From Saposhnikovia divaricata (lineage: Eukaryota; Streptophyta; Magnoliopsida; Apiales; Apiaceae), in NCBI GenBank assembly GCA_036435485.1, contig CM071597.1:149603647-149667646 (forward strand): a stretch of DNA of 64,000 nucleotides. Reading direction: 5' to 3'. Shown one piece after another: positions 11,646 to 23,953 of this stretch. The translations under genes were made by a program, and so were the position numbers. The notes below the pieces were generated by a model. The model had not been told where the DNA came from. It worked only from the letters and a program-made list of their open reading frames with translations, and did no database searches. Position 1 is the first letter of the stretch, and every line of letters begins with the position of its first letter.

Positions 11646-13588
11646 TGTAACGCCCCCAAATCCGGGGTCAGTAGATTTGGGCGTCACGCTAACAAACTCA
11701 ATAATTCTAACAAAAATTGGCCATGATGTATTCGTAAATACAACATAAACCTGCTGGATACTAAACTAAAAATCTGAAAATCAAAATAAAACTGAAATAA
11801 AAATTAAAACTCAATCAAAAGCTCTTTGACCCCAACTCCCAACTCAGGATCTTAGGTTACAGTTCTAGAAACAAGAAAACCCAAACCAACTTAAATACAA
11901 ATCTATTTACAAAACTTATACAAACTTAAATCACTGGTATAACTTCGAATAGAAGTATACCAGGCCAACTACTCAAATACATACTATAACTACTAAAACT
12001 ATAATTTACATACAACAAATCAAACCTTAAATCTAAACACCTTGATCCACATCAGCTTCCTTCACCTCGCCTTGCTTGCTCTTTCTGAACTGCGCAGGTA
12101 CTTCTCGCCAATACTTAGCTTACTGAAATATTAGATTTAAAAACAGCAAGGGTGAGCGAAAGAAATGCTCAGCAAGTTATAAAATAATAGCACTGAAAAA
12201 TTAAATGTAATAACTGCAATTCAAGAAGGATTAACTTAAAAAGAAAAGTGAACAATAGATATGAGCGAATGAATGCTCACCAATCTATAATCAATACTAT
12301 ACTTGAAATCTGGATTCTTAACTTTAACAGAAGATTAATATTATTTAAAACATTTATAACTCGAAATCAGAATTTCATAACTGCAAAGGTTCGAAAAACT
12401 AGATTCAATACTTTTAATACTTGCAAAATACTTTAACTATCGCTTTAACAAAATCTCCAAGAAATTCTCATTTACTCAAATTTCATTCATGTCACTAAGC
12501 GTTCGCACACCTAGCTGCCTAACCGGCCTGACAATCATGAGTTTGAATAAATAAGAAGATCTCAAATCATTCTCGGTTCTCACTATCACTGCACAACACA
12601 TGCCACAGTGACCGTAATAACCGTGAATTAGTTTTCACCAAGCAAAATATAAACCTACTCTTACAAAATACCACTACCTATTTTCTGCACTCATACTCTT
12701 TCTCATAACATAAACACCACCCTTTAATATTCTAACATAACACTCTTCTATTTACTACTAACCATCTCTGCCCCAGATAAAACTTTGAGAGAAAGAATAT
12801 CAAGAATTTTCCAATCATTCTTACTCCACTTTCACGTACAATGTTACTTGCGAAGGGAATAACTGAAAAACTTCTATCTATCCTTAATCTCATTATTTTA
12901 CTGAGGTTTCAACTTCTATCATATAGACAACAATTTAATCTGAAATACACAATTCCTAAACCGATAATCATTTACAGTAAAACATGTATATCTTATCAAA
13001 ACATTCCTCTCATTAAAACTATTCCATCAATAAAACATCAAAACATTCATCTCTTTAAAACCATTCCACAAATAAAACATACTTTCCGTAAAACTTTTTG
13101 AAACATTTAAATTGATTTTATTATTCTTCTGATTACGGACAATACGGGTGATCAGCCACGTAAAGTCTTCCTTTCTTTGAAATTAGGTTCTCAATTAGGC
13201 AACACATTGGCCTTTAATGCTGGACTAGGACCACCCTAGCCTCTTACGCTAAACAAAGGTGCTGGACTAGGACCACCCTAGCCTCTTATGCTTAACAAAA
13301 GTGCTGGACTAGGACCACCCTAGCCTCTTACGCTTATCCAACTTATAAACCATCTTATTAATACTTTAAAACGTTTCACTTTTCAGTCCTTTATACTCAC
13401 TGGCAAAAGACCAGCCCAGTATAAGGAAATTTTAAAAACATCTTTAATTAATAACCATTTTAGGAAGCAATACTAAAAGATTTAGGAACAGAGAAGCGTC
13501 CGATATATGGAATAAACATTTTGGGAAACATGTATAATAACAGGACTTTCATTTTTAAGCAATCTCAATGTTAGATATAGCAACCAAC

Positions 13589-13630
<42 letters not shown>

Positions 13631-14153
13631 CTTCCAATTCCATTAAACTAATTTACCATCAATTAATCTCAGGGAAGCCATCTATATTAAGAACATTATA
13701 CTAAAACAAGAAATAAGAATACAATACCTGTAAAAACTTTAACAGAATATTACTAACAATACTTAAGAAAGAGTAATACTAGCAATAAAACTGAAATTCT
13801 ACTTTTCACATGATATATGAATAGAACATATCATTATCAATAATTTGAAGGAGAGGATACTAGCAATAAGATTTGAAGGGAACATTTAAACTAAATAAAA
13901 ACATATTTATCTCGCTTGAACGATAAGCGAGGGTTAGTACACTTGCCTCGTTTCCAGTGCGTCGATTCACCACTTACTGTACTTTGTTCTTTACTCGATC
14001 ACTCGTTCATTTTCCTTCAACCGTCTCGTCAACTCGATCGCTGGGTCCATAACGAAATCCCTAACTTTACTCGGAATAATAGTAAAGTACTATTTAGTAC
14101 ATAAACAACCATTTAATAATCAATTACTTATAACTCGCAAACAATACATACAT

Positions 14154-14189
<36 letters not shown>

Positions 14190-16057
14190 ACACTTCATTA
14201 ATCATCACATATGTACTTAAACACTTATACACATATATGCCTTTAAATCTTTAAATCAAATAATTTAAATAACTTTAAAACGCAGGGGATTTTTAGAAAA
14301 TTTCGGCATGACCTATTCGTTTATCGGACTATGGGCACAGCCCCTCAAATACAATTCATCCCTGCTTTTATAAAAATAAAGCTGCCTCAACTTGCAGCAA
14401 CATAAAATAAACAAATAATAAAATGTACCCGCCCAGACATGCGGCAACTAATCACATAAAGAAATTTACCCGCCCAGACATGCGGCACCTCAACACTTAA
14501 GAAAAGTAAACTACGTTTATCCACATGTAAGTCAACACCATGAAGTTGACAAATATGACCTCTAACAATTACTACGACCCGAATTATACCATTTAGCACA
14601 TAGACATTTACCGATAACCCAACTCTTATATCTACACTTTATAAGACAACAATAATTAGCACTTAGCACTTAGCAATTAACAATTCCAATCGGAAACTAA
14701 CAATTAGCAATTAGCACTTAACATTTAACAATCACTAACCCGCCCATTTAATCGGGCCTACAATAAATCTCAAAAATTATAATTACCAACATACCTTCCG
14801 AATCTTCCGAATTAAATTTCGGAATTTAATCTAACCACACAAAATTACCACATTAATCTCACAATTAATTCTAATTTAATTACCACTATGATTTCGCAAT
14901 TCACCTCTAAATTAATTACATCACTTAAACCATATATCGACATTTATACTAATTAAATAACAAAGATTAAACAATACTCACAATTTACACTACTAAATTT
15001 AACACGAAAAGTTAACAATTAAAATTACGAAATTATACCATTTCAATTCGATTCGTCTTGCTCAAAAATCAACACCGGGAATCTCCCACCTCTTTCTCAA
15101 CTCGATCTCTCTGTTTCTTCACCTCCTGCTGCACCTTGTACAGCTTCGCCACCACCACCACGCGACCATACGCCCGCCACCAGTCCGTCGCCGGCGATCT
15201 CTCCGATCACAGCTGCTCTGTCGCGCCTCCCCCTTTGCGCGAGCTTTTCTCCGTTGCAACACCACTCGTATAGATACACACACACACACCCGACTTCACA
15301 CACACAGGTATACACGATTATAAACACACACATACACTCCAATCGATTTCCCCCTCCCTCTTCTCTTTTTTTTTTTCTCTGCGTTTTCTTTTTCTCCCCC
15401 ATTCTGGAAACTTCCTGCGTGTGTGTATATCCCATATATGACTGTTGTGCTGGGTTATAAACATAATGGGCCTTGGGCCCAATACTAATATAAAGCACTA
15501 CCTTTCTAATAAACGACTTATAAAAAAAAATTCACAATTAAATAAAACTTCCGGAAAATCACACTTTTCATTTTTAAAATAAAGAATATAAAATTACAAG
15601 CACGTACATATTTTCGAAATATTTTTCGGATCAAAAATGAATTAAATATGAATTTTCAAAGTTTTAATCCTTTAAATACAGTAAAACTCTTAAAATCATT
15701 TTAAAATACTCAACCACCCAAATTAATCCACCCAACAATTTTAAAAACTCAATAAATATATATAGATAATATTACAAAAGATTTCATGATTTAATCCAAC
15801 TCCGATAAATAAATAAAGATTTTTGAAGATCAATAATACTAGATTTAAATACTTTTAATTCACTAAAAAAAAAATACAACTAAAAATACTGGGGCACACA
15901 TAACACAATATATACTCATATAAACTCGACACTAAATATCGTTGAACTCCACAACGATATTCTCAAATCCAATTCCATACTTTAAATACTAATTAACATA
16001 ATTAAAACAATAAAAATAATAATAATAATAAATCCTACAATAATCCGGGATCTTACA
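11646..16057 (-). repeat. 5' LTR (right copy, 4,412 bp) of the long-LTR element
   Basis: It is nearly identical to 6085-10505 with the same internal landmarks: 42-bp repeat at 13218-13337, AT runs near 13593 and 14157, promoter candidate near 15430-15497. It ends GATCTTACA and is followed by the TCCTT duplication. Confidence 0.93.
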
Positions 16058-16062
16058 TCCTT
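16058..16062. other. Target-site duplication TCCTT (right copy)
   Basis: Matches 6080-6084 exactly; beyond it the interrupted Athila LTR resumes. Confidence 0.92.
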
Positions 16063-16705
16063 GCTTGTCACGAGCTTGAAGAACCCTAACTTGATTTTTT
16101 GTTTCTAGAATAAAAATGTCGATGATAATAATAATCTCTAACTGCTGATAGATAGATATGTTTTTAGGTCTAGATATTACATATAAAGATCAGTTCTTTG
16201 CCCACTAAAAATAGGCCCAACACAGTTTTGACCCGAATTATGGAAATAAAAAAAATCTGCCAAAACCCGCTCAAGCGCTACAGCGCCTGTTTAGAGCGCT
16301 GCAGCGCCTCCTGGACCCTGGAATTCCTGCTCTCGAGCGCTACAGCCCTTGGTGAAGCGCTACCTCCCTTGGTGAAGCGCTATAGCGCCCCAAATGCGCG
16401 CAAGAGCGCCTGGTTGCTCCTGGAACTGCCCAACTGCGTGCTGTAGCGCCTAGACTCGCGCTGCGGTGCCTATACATCCCTGGACAGCCTCAATTTCTTC
16501 TACTACTTGACTTGCTTTCCCGCTCCGAATTCCTTTCACAAGCTTTAAATTAATTTCACATCACCATTTTAGCACCATAACGCCTTCAACGACTCAACCT
16601 ACACAATTTACACAAGAACATATCAAACGGCAACGAAACTCGAGAACTTGCAAACGTTTTAAGTCCGATCGGAAGGTAAATAGTGGATATAAAATCCACT
16701 TATCA
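16063..16705 (-). repeat. 5' LTR of Athila element, distal (U3) part
   Basis: This is the U3 side of the LTR, whose minus-strand start is TGATAAGTGGATTTTATATC at 16705. It contains the GCGCT palindrome cluster at 16262-16475. The palindromic start (AGTGGATATAAAATCCACT on the plus strand) is typical of this class. Confidence 0.78.
16262..16475. repeat. Cluster of AGCGCT palindromes in Athila LTR
   Basis: AGCGCTACAGCGCC-type motifs recur at irregular spacing (near 16273, 16297, 16333, 16354, 16374 and further degenerate copies to 16475). GC content is far above the surrounding LTR. Each motif is built on AGCGCT and a following AGCGC. Confidence 0.8.
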
Positions 16706-17128
16706 CCAAGCACAAAGAGATAGGGTGAAATCGGGTCTCCTTGTCGAAGACCTCTCTTACTTTTGAAGAAACCTTCTATCGAACCATTTATTTTCAACGA
16801 AAGCATACAATTCGTAATGCAAGCACGAACCCAATTAATAAACCTGTTCGGGAATCCCATATGCTCTACAAATAAGAAACTCAAGTTTAAAGTGTCAAAC
16901 GCTTTGTGGATGTCTAATTTTATTGCACACCTTGGGGTCCCTTCTTCCTTGTGGTAATCTCGACAAAGAGACTGAGCAAGTAAGATATTATCTCCAATAC
17001 TTTGGTGAGGAACAAAAGCAGACTGGTTGTGAGAGATGATGGCAGGAAGGATCATCTTTAATCTAGAGGCTAGAAGCGTAGTAATGCATTTATACAAAGT
17101 ATTACAGCACGAGATAGGCCTGTAAGAC
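16706..17128 (-). pseudogene. L1-type LINE reverse transcriptase fragment
   Basis: On the minus strand the frame reads SYRPISCCN, KCITTLLASRLK, NQSAFVPHQSIGDNILLAQ, KLDIHKAFDTLN and GLRQGDPISPYLFVL, the classical order of plant L1-type RT motifs. The catalytic FADD region is missing: the Athila LTR cuts the frame right after LFVLG at 16705, so the rest of the LINE should lie left of the window. The first Asp of the active site (in KLDIHKAFD) is present. The frame is open over about 140 codons, so decay is modest. Confidence 0.85.
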
Positions 17129-17467
17129 TCTCAATTATAAGAGTGCTGGAGATATAAGAACACACAAAGGTTTATTACTTCGAATATATGTCTAAGGCTT
17201 GGATGCCTAAATCAATATGAAGAGATCCTAATTATAGTAGTTCCGAAGGGGACTACTAGGTTGGAGTATATGACATAATCTTACAAGTCAATCAGAACCA
17301 CACACGTGTAAGGGTATCTTATCACAGAAGTGGTATACCTTAGCAATTCCACTTGATCCTCACATCAAGTTATTTGATAGTGAAAAATATGGAGAATTGC
17401 ATGAAACGGGAGCCAACCTAATCTGCTTCATATTGTTTTTTACTAGGCAACCTAATCTGCTTCATAT
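17129..17467. other. Unassigned sequence, possibly LTR debris
   Basis: No gene seen. It begins TGTAAGACTC directly beside the LINE fragment, which could be the end of a minus-strand LTR. A 20-bp direct repeat, AACCTAATCTGCTTCATATT, is at about 17417 and 17450. Confidence 0.35.
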
Positions 17468-17800
17468 TCTCGAGAAGCAGAATACAGGGCATTAGCAGAT
17501 GCTTCTTGAGAAAGAATTTGGTTAAAAGGTCTATAATCTGATCTTGGAGTTACTATTACTAGTTCTGTTCCTTTACATTGTGATAGCAAAGCTGAAGTAG
17601 ACCTCAGTTCTAATTCTGTTTATCATGCTCAAACTAAACACATTGAGATAGATTGTCAGTTTATCAGAGAAAAGATCCAATCAGGTTTTGTACAGGTCAT
17701 TCAAATTCCTTCTAAAAAATGTTGCAGATATCCTTACTAAAGATCTTAGTAAGGTATTACATTGGTCATGTGCAACCAAATTGGGCATAACTTACTCAAG
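17468..17800 (+). pseudogene. Ty1/copia RNase H, decayed fragment
   Basis: The frame reads SREAEYRALADAS, stop, ERIWLKGL, stop, then LHCDSKAEVDLSSNSVYHAQ, TKHIEID, FIREKIQSG and, after a frameshift near 17722, NVADILTKDLSK. This is the C-terminal RNase H region of copia Pol. Two stops (near 17507 and 17534) and the frameshift show it is dead. Integrase and RT are absent upstream. Confidence 0.85.
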
Positions 17801-18660
17801 GCCTTCAATTGTGGAGGGGCTACTACTTCAGTCCGAGCCAATTGCTTGTATGATTCAACATCAGCAGTACATATCAAATCAAAGGGGTCTAATGAGGAAT
17901 ATTCCTCAGTATTGAACTTGTTAGAAGCCTTTCCTCGCATGCAAACAAGTTTCAACTAGACGTGGTCTACTCGTCAATGACTATTAAAGGTGAAAGCTCT
18001 AGTTGATAGAACGTGTGTTGCTGCTAAGGTGTGAGTCTTGTATTGTAGTTGAGTTTATTATAATGATTGATGATTGTGACTGATGCACTATGAAGGTAAC
18101 AAATTTTGGTGATTATAAATGTAGCAAATTTATGGTTTAGTAATTAAACTACTTAAAACTTACTTTGTGTGAGAAAATTTAATTAGGAAAACTCAAAGTT
18201 GATTGTAATCAATGAGTAACAATAATCATTGTCTAAATATAAATCATGTAGGAATGTTATGAACTTATGATCGTGGTCTATAAAATCTTTAGCTGCTAGT
18301 CGGCTATTTTCAAGATTTAGTCAACTAACATTATTTTAAAATCATGTGTGGCCTTACAAAGTAGCATGGAATTGAATGTTGTGTCTGATTTGCTGATGTG
18401 TGGCCTTTACATATAATTAGTTGTGTAGATTGCATGGTTGTAGCATTTACAGTCCTCAGACCTATATATGTTGAAGAAATCTGTGTTAGAAACTCTTAGT
18501 TCATGTACTGTTTACTTCTTTTACGGTCATCATCCTGTTGTGATATACTGTTTACTTCATGTACTGTTTACTTATTTTAATCCTGTTTTACTTCTTTTAT
18601 GGTTGTAGTGTAGTGCATCCATAAGTGTTTACTTTCTTGCTCTTTGTGTGTTGCATCATT
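17801..18660 (+). other. Probable decayed copia 3' region or LTR, no gene
   Basis: A G-rich run (TTGTGGAGGGGC near 17811) follows the RNase H fragment at the place expected for a polypurine tract. The sequence to about 18660 is AT-rich with TATA-like CTATATATG near 18464 and repeated TACTGTTTACTT near 18507-18572. No LTR partner is visible, so this is tentative. Confidence 0.3.
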
Positions 18661-19125
18661 CAATCAATCTTAAGGGTGCCACCCAATTACAAGATAAGGT
18701 GAGGGATTTCATCACCCTTTCCTTGGCCCACAAACCACTAATTCGTTCATCCTGCATACCCTTTCCTTAATAAAACTAAGTAGACGTTAGCCCCTAGGAT
18801 CTCGCGCTCAATTAGGAAGAGAATCTAGGAGGAACAAATCACTAAGTATTTTTTTCGTTTGGTGTCTAGGCAAGCGTGACGCTTAACTGGCTAATTTGGA
18901 TTGGTGTCTAGAAAGGTGTTTAGCCTCTTGGCAATGCTTGCACCTGCCTGGCCAGTCAGGACGAATGCTTTTTGAGTTGTGACTTTTAGTAGTATCTTAT
19001 TTTTAGGAGCAAGGTCTAGATTTTTTTAGGTTAATATAGATTTTTCTTTTTAATTTTCCATTTTTTTTTGTTGTGTTTACTTATAGCTCTTGTCTGCTAC
19101 GTGCTTAATTGTTTACTTCTCTTGT
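18661..19125 (+). other. Leader-like region upstream of gag
   Basis: No gene. It contains a short duplicated phrase (GGTGTCTAG near 18860 and 18903) and a T-rich stretch just before gag. I could not identify a convincing primer site. Confidence 0.35.
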
Positions 19126-22023
19126 ATGCAAAGTGCTTGGGTTCGAGACACTACATCTAGATTAGTAAGACAAACCAATCTGTCATCTCCTAAAGTAGTA
19201 AGGCAACTTGAGTTCTCTTCACCCACTAGAATTGAGTCAAAAGAATTAGAAGTTCAACCCGTAGTCATGGCTGTTTCACTTAAAGACCGTTGTTACCCCG
19301 CTCGTACCGCTCAACCCTCATGCATAGTCTTACCTGCAGTAACCGCGAATAACTTTGAAATCAAACATCACAACATTAGCATGTTACCTAGGTTTGCTGG
19401 GGTAGAGGGAGAGGATCCATATCTTTTCATTCGATAGTTTGAGGAAGTGTGTGCATTGCAAAAACTTCAACAATTGAGTGAAGATTCCATTAGGCTCAGG
19501 CTTATTAACTTTGCTTTGAAAGAAGATGCTAAACAGTGGTTGTATAGTCTACCCGTTAATTCTATTTCCACATGGGAGGGATTTGTTGCTATCTTTCTTA
19601 AAAAATATTTTCCAAACCATAAGGCAAACAGACTTAGGAATGAAATCAACCAATTTCAACAAAATCGGAATGAGTCTTTTTGGAAATATTTTGATAGATT
19701 TAAAAAGTTGTTGTCTAAATGTCCTCAACATGGTATAGAAAAATGGAGACTTTGTAAAATTCTTTATGAAGCCTTAGATAGCCAAACCACTGCTTTGTTA
19801 GAGTCTATGTGTAATGGTAAGTTTATGGACAAAGATGAAGATGAAGCTTGGCAATTTTTTAAGGAGTTAGCTGAAAGAACAATGTTGTGGGAGTCAACTA
19901 GGGAACCTAATCAGGAAGCTGAAAAATCTAACTCATCTAAGGGCTTACACACAGTTGGTAATTCTATTGCAACCGAAGCTAAGTTAGCTACACTCACTAG
20001 ACGTCTAGAAGCCTTAGAAACCAACAGTGAGTCCTCTCAAATGTCTCTCTGTGCAAACTGTAGTTCTCCTAATCATGTGGTAGAGAATTGCCCTGAAATT
20101 GAACAAGTCAATGCCATGTTTCAACCTAGAGTTAAGAATGATCCTTATGCACCCACAAACAATCCTGGTTGGAAGAGTCACCCAAATTTCTCATGGAACC
20201 AAGGTCAATACAATCAGTATAATCAAAACCCTCAACCTGCTTTTCAAAAGCCCAATCCTGGTCCATACCCAACTCAAAATCCTAATTCATATCCTCCTCA
20301 AAATCTTGGTCATTATCCAAACTCAATCCCCATGAATCCTCCTGGTTTTAGTGAATTTGATAAGAAATTGAATTCTATTGAAAAGAGTATGGAGGCATTA
20401 CTCAAATCTCAACAATCTTTCATGCAAGCTATGACCCAAGATAGGCAGTTACTAAATTCCAACACTCAAGCCATATCTAAGCTAGAGGTCCAAGTCAGTC
20501 AATTGGCAAACACAATCAGTGAGAGAGAGAAAAATAGATTTCCTAGTCAACCCGAGACTAATCCTAAATTTCATCCAAATCAAAAGTTTCATGAAAATGT
20601 AAATTCTGTTATCTCTCTAAGATCTGGTAATCAATTCAACAATCATGCTGGTGTCAATACTCAAGAAGAAGATAAGCTAACATCTGAACCAAATCCTTTA
20701 CTCTTGAATCCTAGTCTTAAACAATCTTCAAATTCCGAGAGTTCTGAAGTAGATAAAGCTGATGAGTCATCACCATCCGAGAAACCACCTTTGAAACCCC
20801 ACTCTGATGTGTATAATGAAAAAGTCTTTAAGCCGAAAGCCCCGTTTCCTCAAAGACTTACTTCAAACAAACAATCTGCTCAGTTAGATAAGATTTTGGA
20901 AGTCTTTAAACAAGTCAAGATTAACATTCCTCTTTTAGATGCGATTCAACAAGTTCCCTCTTATGCTAAGTGTCTAAAAGATTTATGTACTCATAAAAGA
21001 ACCACTCATGTTCCTAAGAAAGCTTTCCTAACATCTCATGTTAGTTCTATTTTGTCAAATCATATCCCTGTGAAGTATAAGGATCCTGGTTGTCCTACCA
21101 TCTCTTGTGTCATAGGTGATACTTTCATTGATAAAGCTTTACTCGATCTAGGAGCTAGTGTGAATCTTCTTCCATTATCTGTCTATCAAGCCTTGGGTTT
21201 AGGTGAACTTAAGAAGACTAGTGTTACTCTTCAGTTAGCTGATCGTTCTGTTAAAACTCCAAAAGGTATAGTGGAAGATGTGTTGATTAAGGTTGGTGAT
21301 TTTGTATTCCCCATCGATTTTGTTGTTCTAGAAACCGAACCAGTCAAAAATCTCAAAAATCAAATTCCCATCATTTTAGGAAGGCCTTTTCTTGCTACCT
21401 TTAATGCTTTGATTAACTGTAGGAATGGTTCGATGAAACTCACTTTTGGAAACATGACGATTGATCTTAATGTCTTTAATGTAGGAAGTCAACCTAATGA
21501 GCTTTTTGAACAACATGTAGGAGTTAATTTGATAGATGAGTTTGTTTCATGGTCGAATCTTGAGGATAGTTCAATTGAGTCTTTTCTTGAGGAAGATGTT
21601 ATGTTAGAGTATGAGAGTAATAAAGAACTTCATGAGCTTTATAGAAATTTTTCTTCTGATGAGATGTTAGATGAATTGAATGCTATTTGTTCTAAGCATG
21701 AAACTCAACTTGAGGATAGTTCTTTTGATCCTAAGTCCATTGTTAAGACTTCTGTTGGTGAGCCACCCACTTTCGGTCCTAATCTGTCTTTTTCCACGCT
21801 TGATCAGTCTTTTGTAGTTGATAATGAAACTCATCATGTGCTTTCTAGTGACTTAGTTCATAACCAAGAATTTATAGTAATCAATCTGCTTAAACAACAT
21901 AAAGAAGCGTCTAATTGGTCTATGAATGATGTTAGGTGTATGAGTTTTATTTTGATGTATGATCAAGTTTCTCTAGTGGATAATGATGTTTTTGTGGGTG
22001 TGTTTCACATGTTTGATGATTGA
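19126..22023 (+). pseudogene. Gypsy Gag-protease polyprotein with one in-frame stop
   Basis: ATG 19126 is the first Met of the frame; TAG at 19435-19437 (codon 104, after DPYLFIR and before FEEV) is the only stop before TGA 22021-22023. The remaining 862 codons are open. Gag domain about 19290-19900 (motifs DAKQWLYSLP, FLKKYFP, ESFWKYFDRF); zinc knuckle CANCSSPNHVVENC at 20053-20094 (CX2CX4HX4C); Asn/Pro/Gln-rich linker 20110-20340; aspartic protease LLDLGASVNLLPLSVY near 21139-21190 with ILGRPFLATF near 21373. An acidic tail of about 180 residues follows, and the frame stops where RT would begin. Relatives suggest Glu at codon 104, a single G to T change. Confidence 0.87.
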
Positions 22024-23938
22024 GTTACATGTTTTGTTTTTCCTCGATCTGGTATTGGTTAGTAAGTGTTTTTTGTATCTCCCATGACCAAGTTTAGGTA
22101 TGGGGGAGTTTGTGTGTGTGTGTGTGTGTGAGTTTTTGTGTTGTGTGTTTTTTGTGTGTGTGTGTTATAGGTAATAATGTATCTCCTCATCCCTTATCAG
22201 GTATTCTCGTCCTTTTCCTTTGTTAGTTTTCTCTTATTTGCATACATTGAGGATAATGCATGATTTAGGTATGGGGGAGGGATTTAGTAGTATTATAATT
22301 GAAAAAAAAACCAAAAAAAAATTGAAAAATGGAAAAAATACAAAAATAATTCTAGCCTTGTGAAATGATTACTTGTTATAAGTTGGCTTGATGCACCCTT
22401 ACATGCTATAGTACTCTTGTGTTTCTGATGCTTTTGATTGAGAAGTGATTTGCTAAGTTCTTGTGCACACACATACACTAGCGAGTTGAAACTAGTCGAC
22501 TTATTGAATGTTGTAAGTAATTAAAAGGACATGAATATGTGCAAGAAGATTTGGTTTCCATGCTTTGAGTACAAGTAGGTGCATTAAAGAGATTTTTGCT
22601 TGGGATTGATTATGTTTTACCATCAAGTGAGATTTTGAGCCTATATGTATATATCTTTTGCATTTTATATTCGTTTGCTTGAGTGTCCACATGTTGTTTG
22701 CATTGCTAGCACTTGTTTGAGACCTTTCTTGAAATGCATGACATTATTTGATGATAAGATGATAAAGGCATTTAGGAATAACCAATTATTATTATCCAAA
22801 TTACCACACCCTTTACATATGATCAATTAGTTACCCCTTTGAGCTTTATCCTATTTTTTCGGTGACACACCACATTACTTGCCTAGACCTTTTTGTTGTG
22901 TAGCCTACGTATACTTGATCCCAATTTGTCAAAGGCTAGTAGGAAGTTGAGGGAGTAATAAGGTGTGTGAGATGGGGTTTACTTTTGTTCATTAATTTTG
23001 GGGAAATATTGGATTTTGTTGCTTACTTGTTAGTCGTTCAAGAAATTTTTGAAGAAGGATTGTCGTTGTGTATATATTTATAGTATCTATCTTAGCTCTT
23101 AAAAAAAAAGGAGAAAAAAAAGAAAAAAAAAAGAAAAAAAATCATATGAGAGCATAATTATGTTTCTGTGTTTTTGTGATCCTTCTTCATTCGACTAGTC
23201 AAGCAGTTTGTTGGAAGAAAATTAGAAAATCCATGTGTGGGGAGGATGTATGGTGTTGTGTATGATTTATTATGGTTTCTACTAGCTTTTGATACTTCAC
23301 CTTATTTGGCCTTACTTGACATACCTTGTCCCTAGCTCCATTACAACCCAAATAAAGACCTTTTGATTATCATCATTAATGTATATTGTGTTAAAGTTAG
23401 ATTGATACCAAATGTCAAGCATGCTTATGATTTTGTTGGAATGGAGTGATACACTTACCCTTGTTCTTGAGTGAATATTTTTTTGTGAGTGAAAGGTGAG
23501 TTATTGCTTGTTTTGTGCATATGAGATCCCAAGTTTTGAATCTAAGGTGTACTCTTGTGGGCTTAGCATATTTACCAACTTATTTTTACAATTGACATGG
23601 ACTTTTGAGTACCTATGCATATTTCTTTGAGTAGACTATGTGAATACTTGCATCTACACACCAAGACATTGTAAATTCACTTTGATTTCTTAAGTTGATG
23701 TAGCATGAGATGACTTGTATGTGTGGTGTTGCATTGAGCAATCTTTTACATGAGCTAGATGGATTTTGTGGGTACATTCACTATAGGCCCTCACGAGACC
23801 TCACTCGTCCACTAGGGCTGCCTAGAGGTTTAAAGGGCTTGTTGCATATGCCAAATGCAACCGTGATCACCTACGGAAGTGGTATTATTTATTTAGGTAG
23901 TATTTTATATTTATTTTTCTCGAGGACGAGCAAAAGAT
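22024..23938 (+). other. Long 3' UTR of the gag-protease element
   Basis: No credible gene. It contains (GT)n near 22112-22165, A-rich tracts near 22305-22350 and 23100-23145, and the repeated phrase TTTAGGTATGGGGGAG (near 22091 and 22265). It corresponds in inverse orientation to 56051-57770; for example AAAATAATTCTAGCC near 22342 and the stretch around CACGAGAC / CTAGGGCTGCCTAG near 23795-23826. Confidence 0.6.
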
Positions 23939-23953
23939 AGGTATGGGGGCATT
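23939..23953 (+). other. Polypurine tract
   Basis: AGGTATGGGGGCATT immediately precedes the LTR start TGATAGGTCC. The same phrase type precedes the LTR of the 56-61 kb element, supporting a functional role in plus-strand priming. Confidence 0.7.

Larger units (their letters stand above)
6085..16057 (-). mobile_element. Complete non-autonomous long-LTR gypsy element (4.4-kb LTRs, 1.1-kb interior)
   Basis: Two direct LTRs (4,421 and 4,412 bp) flank a 1,140-bp interior, bounded by identical TCCTT duplications at 6080-6084 and 16058-16062. Ends are TGTAACGCCC on the left and GATCTTACA on the right. The tRNA-iMet primer site on the minus strand at 11642-11631 and a purine run next to the left LTR (minus AAGGTGGGTAGAA, 10518-10506) set the orientation as minus. 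No gag, protease, RT or integrase is present, so it must be mobilised in trans. Long LTRs plus an iMet primer site suggest a Del/Tekay chromovirus relative; a LARD-like derivative is my inference. The LTRs are almost identical, so the insertion is very recent. Confidence 0.93.
1..16705 (-). mobile_element. Athila-type Ty3/gypsy retrotransposon (5' part; 3' end outside window)
   Basis: Minus-strand element read from high to low coordinates: 5' LTR (16705 down to 5212, split by a nested element), primer site (5205-5189), leader, then gag-pol from 5064 to beyond base 1. The LTR starts TGATAAGTGG and ends CTAGTCAACA, giving the TG..CA termini expected. The primer site complementary to tRNA-Asp and the polyprotein sequence are those of the Athila lineage. 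The env-like region and 3' LTR must lie left of the window. It is inserted into a LINE; the 5 bp next to the LTR are CCAAG (16706-16710), so the same 5 bp are predicted beyond the missing 3' LTR. Confidence 0.88.

Noticed and set aside
6085..16057. The near-identical 4.4-kb blocks as a segmental tandem duplication or assembly error
   Set aside because: TG..CA ends, a primer site, a purine run and identical TCCTT flanks show they are LTRs of one element.
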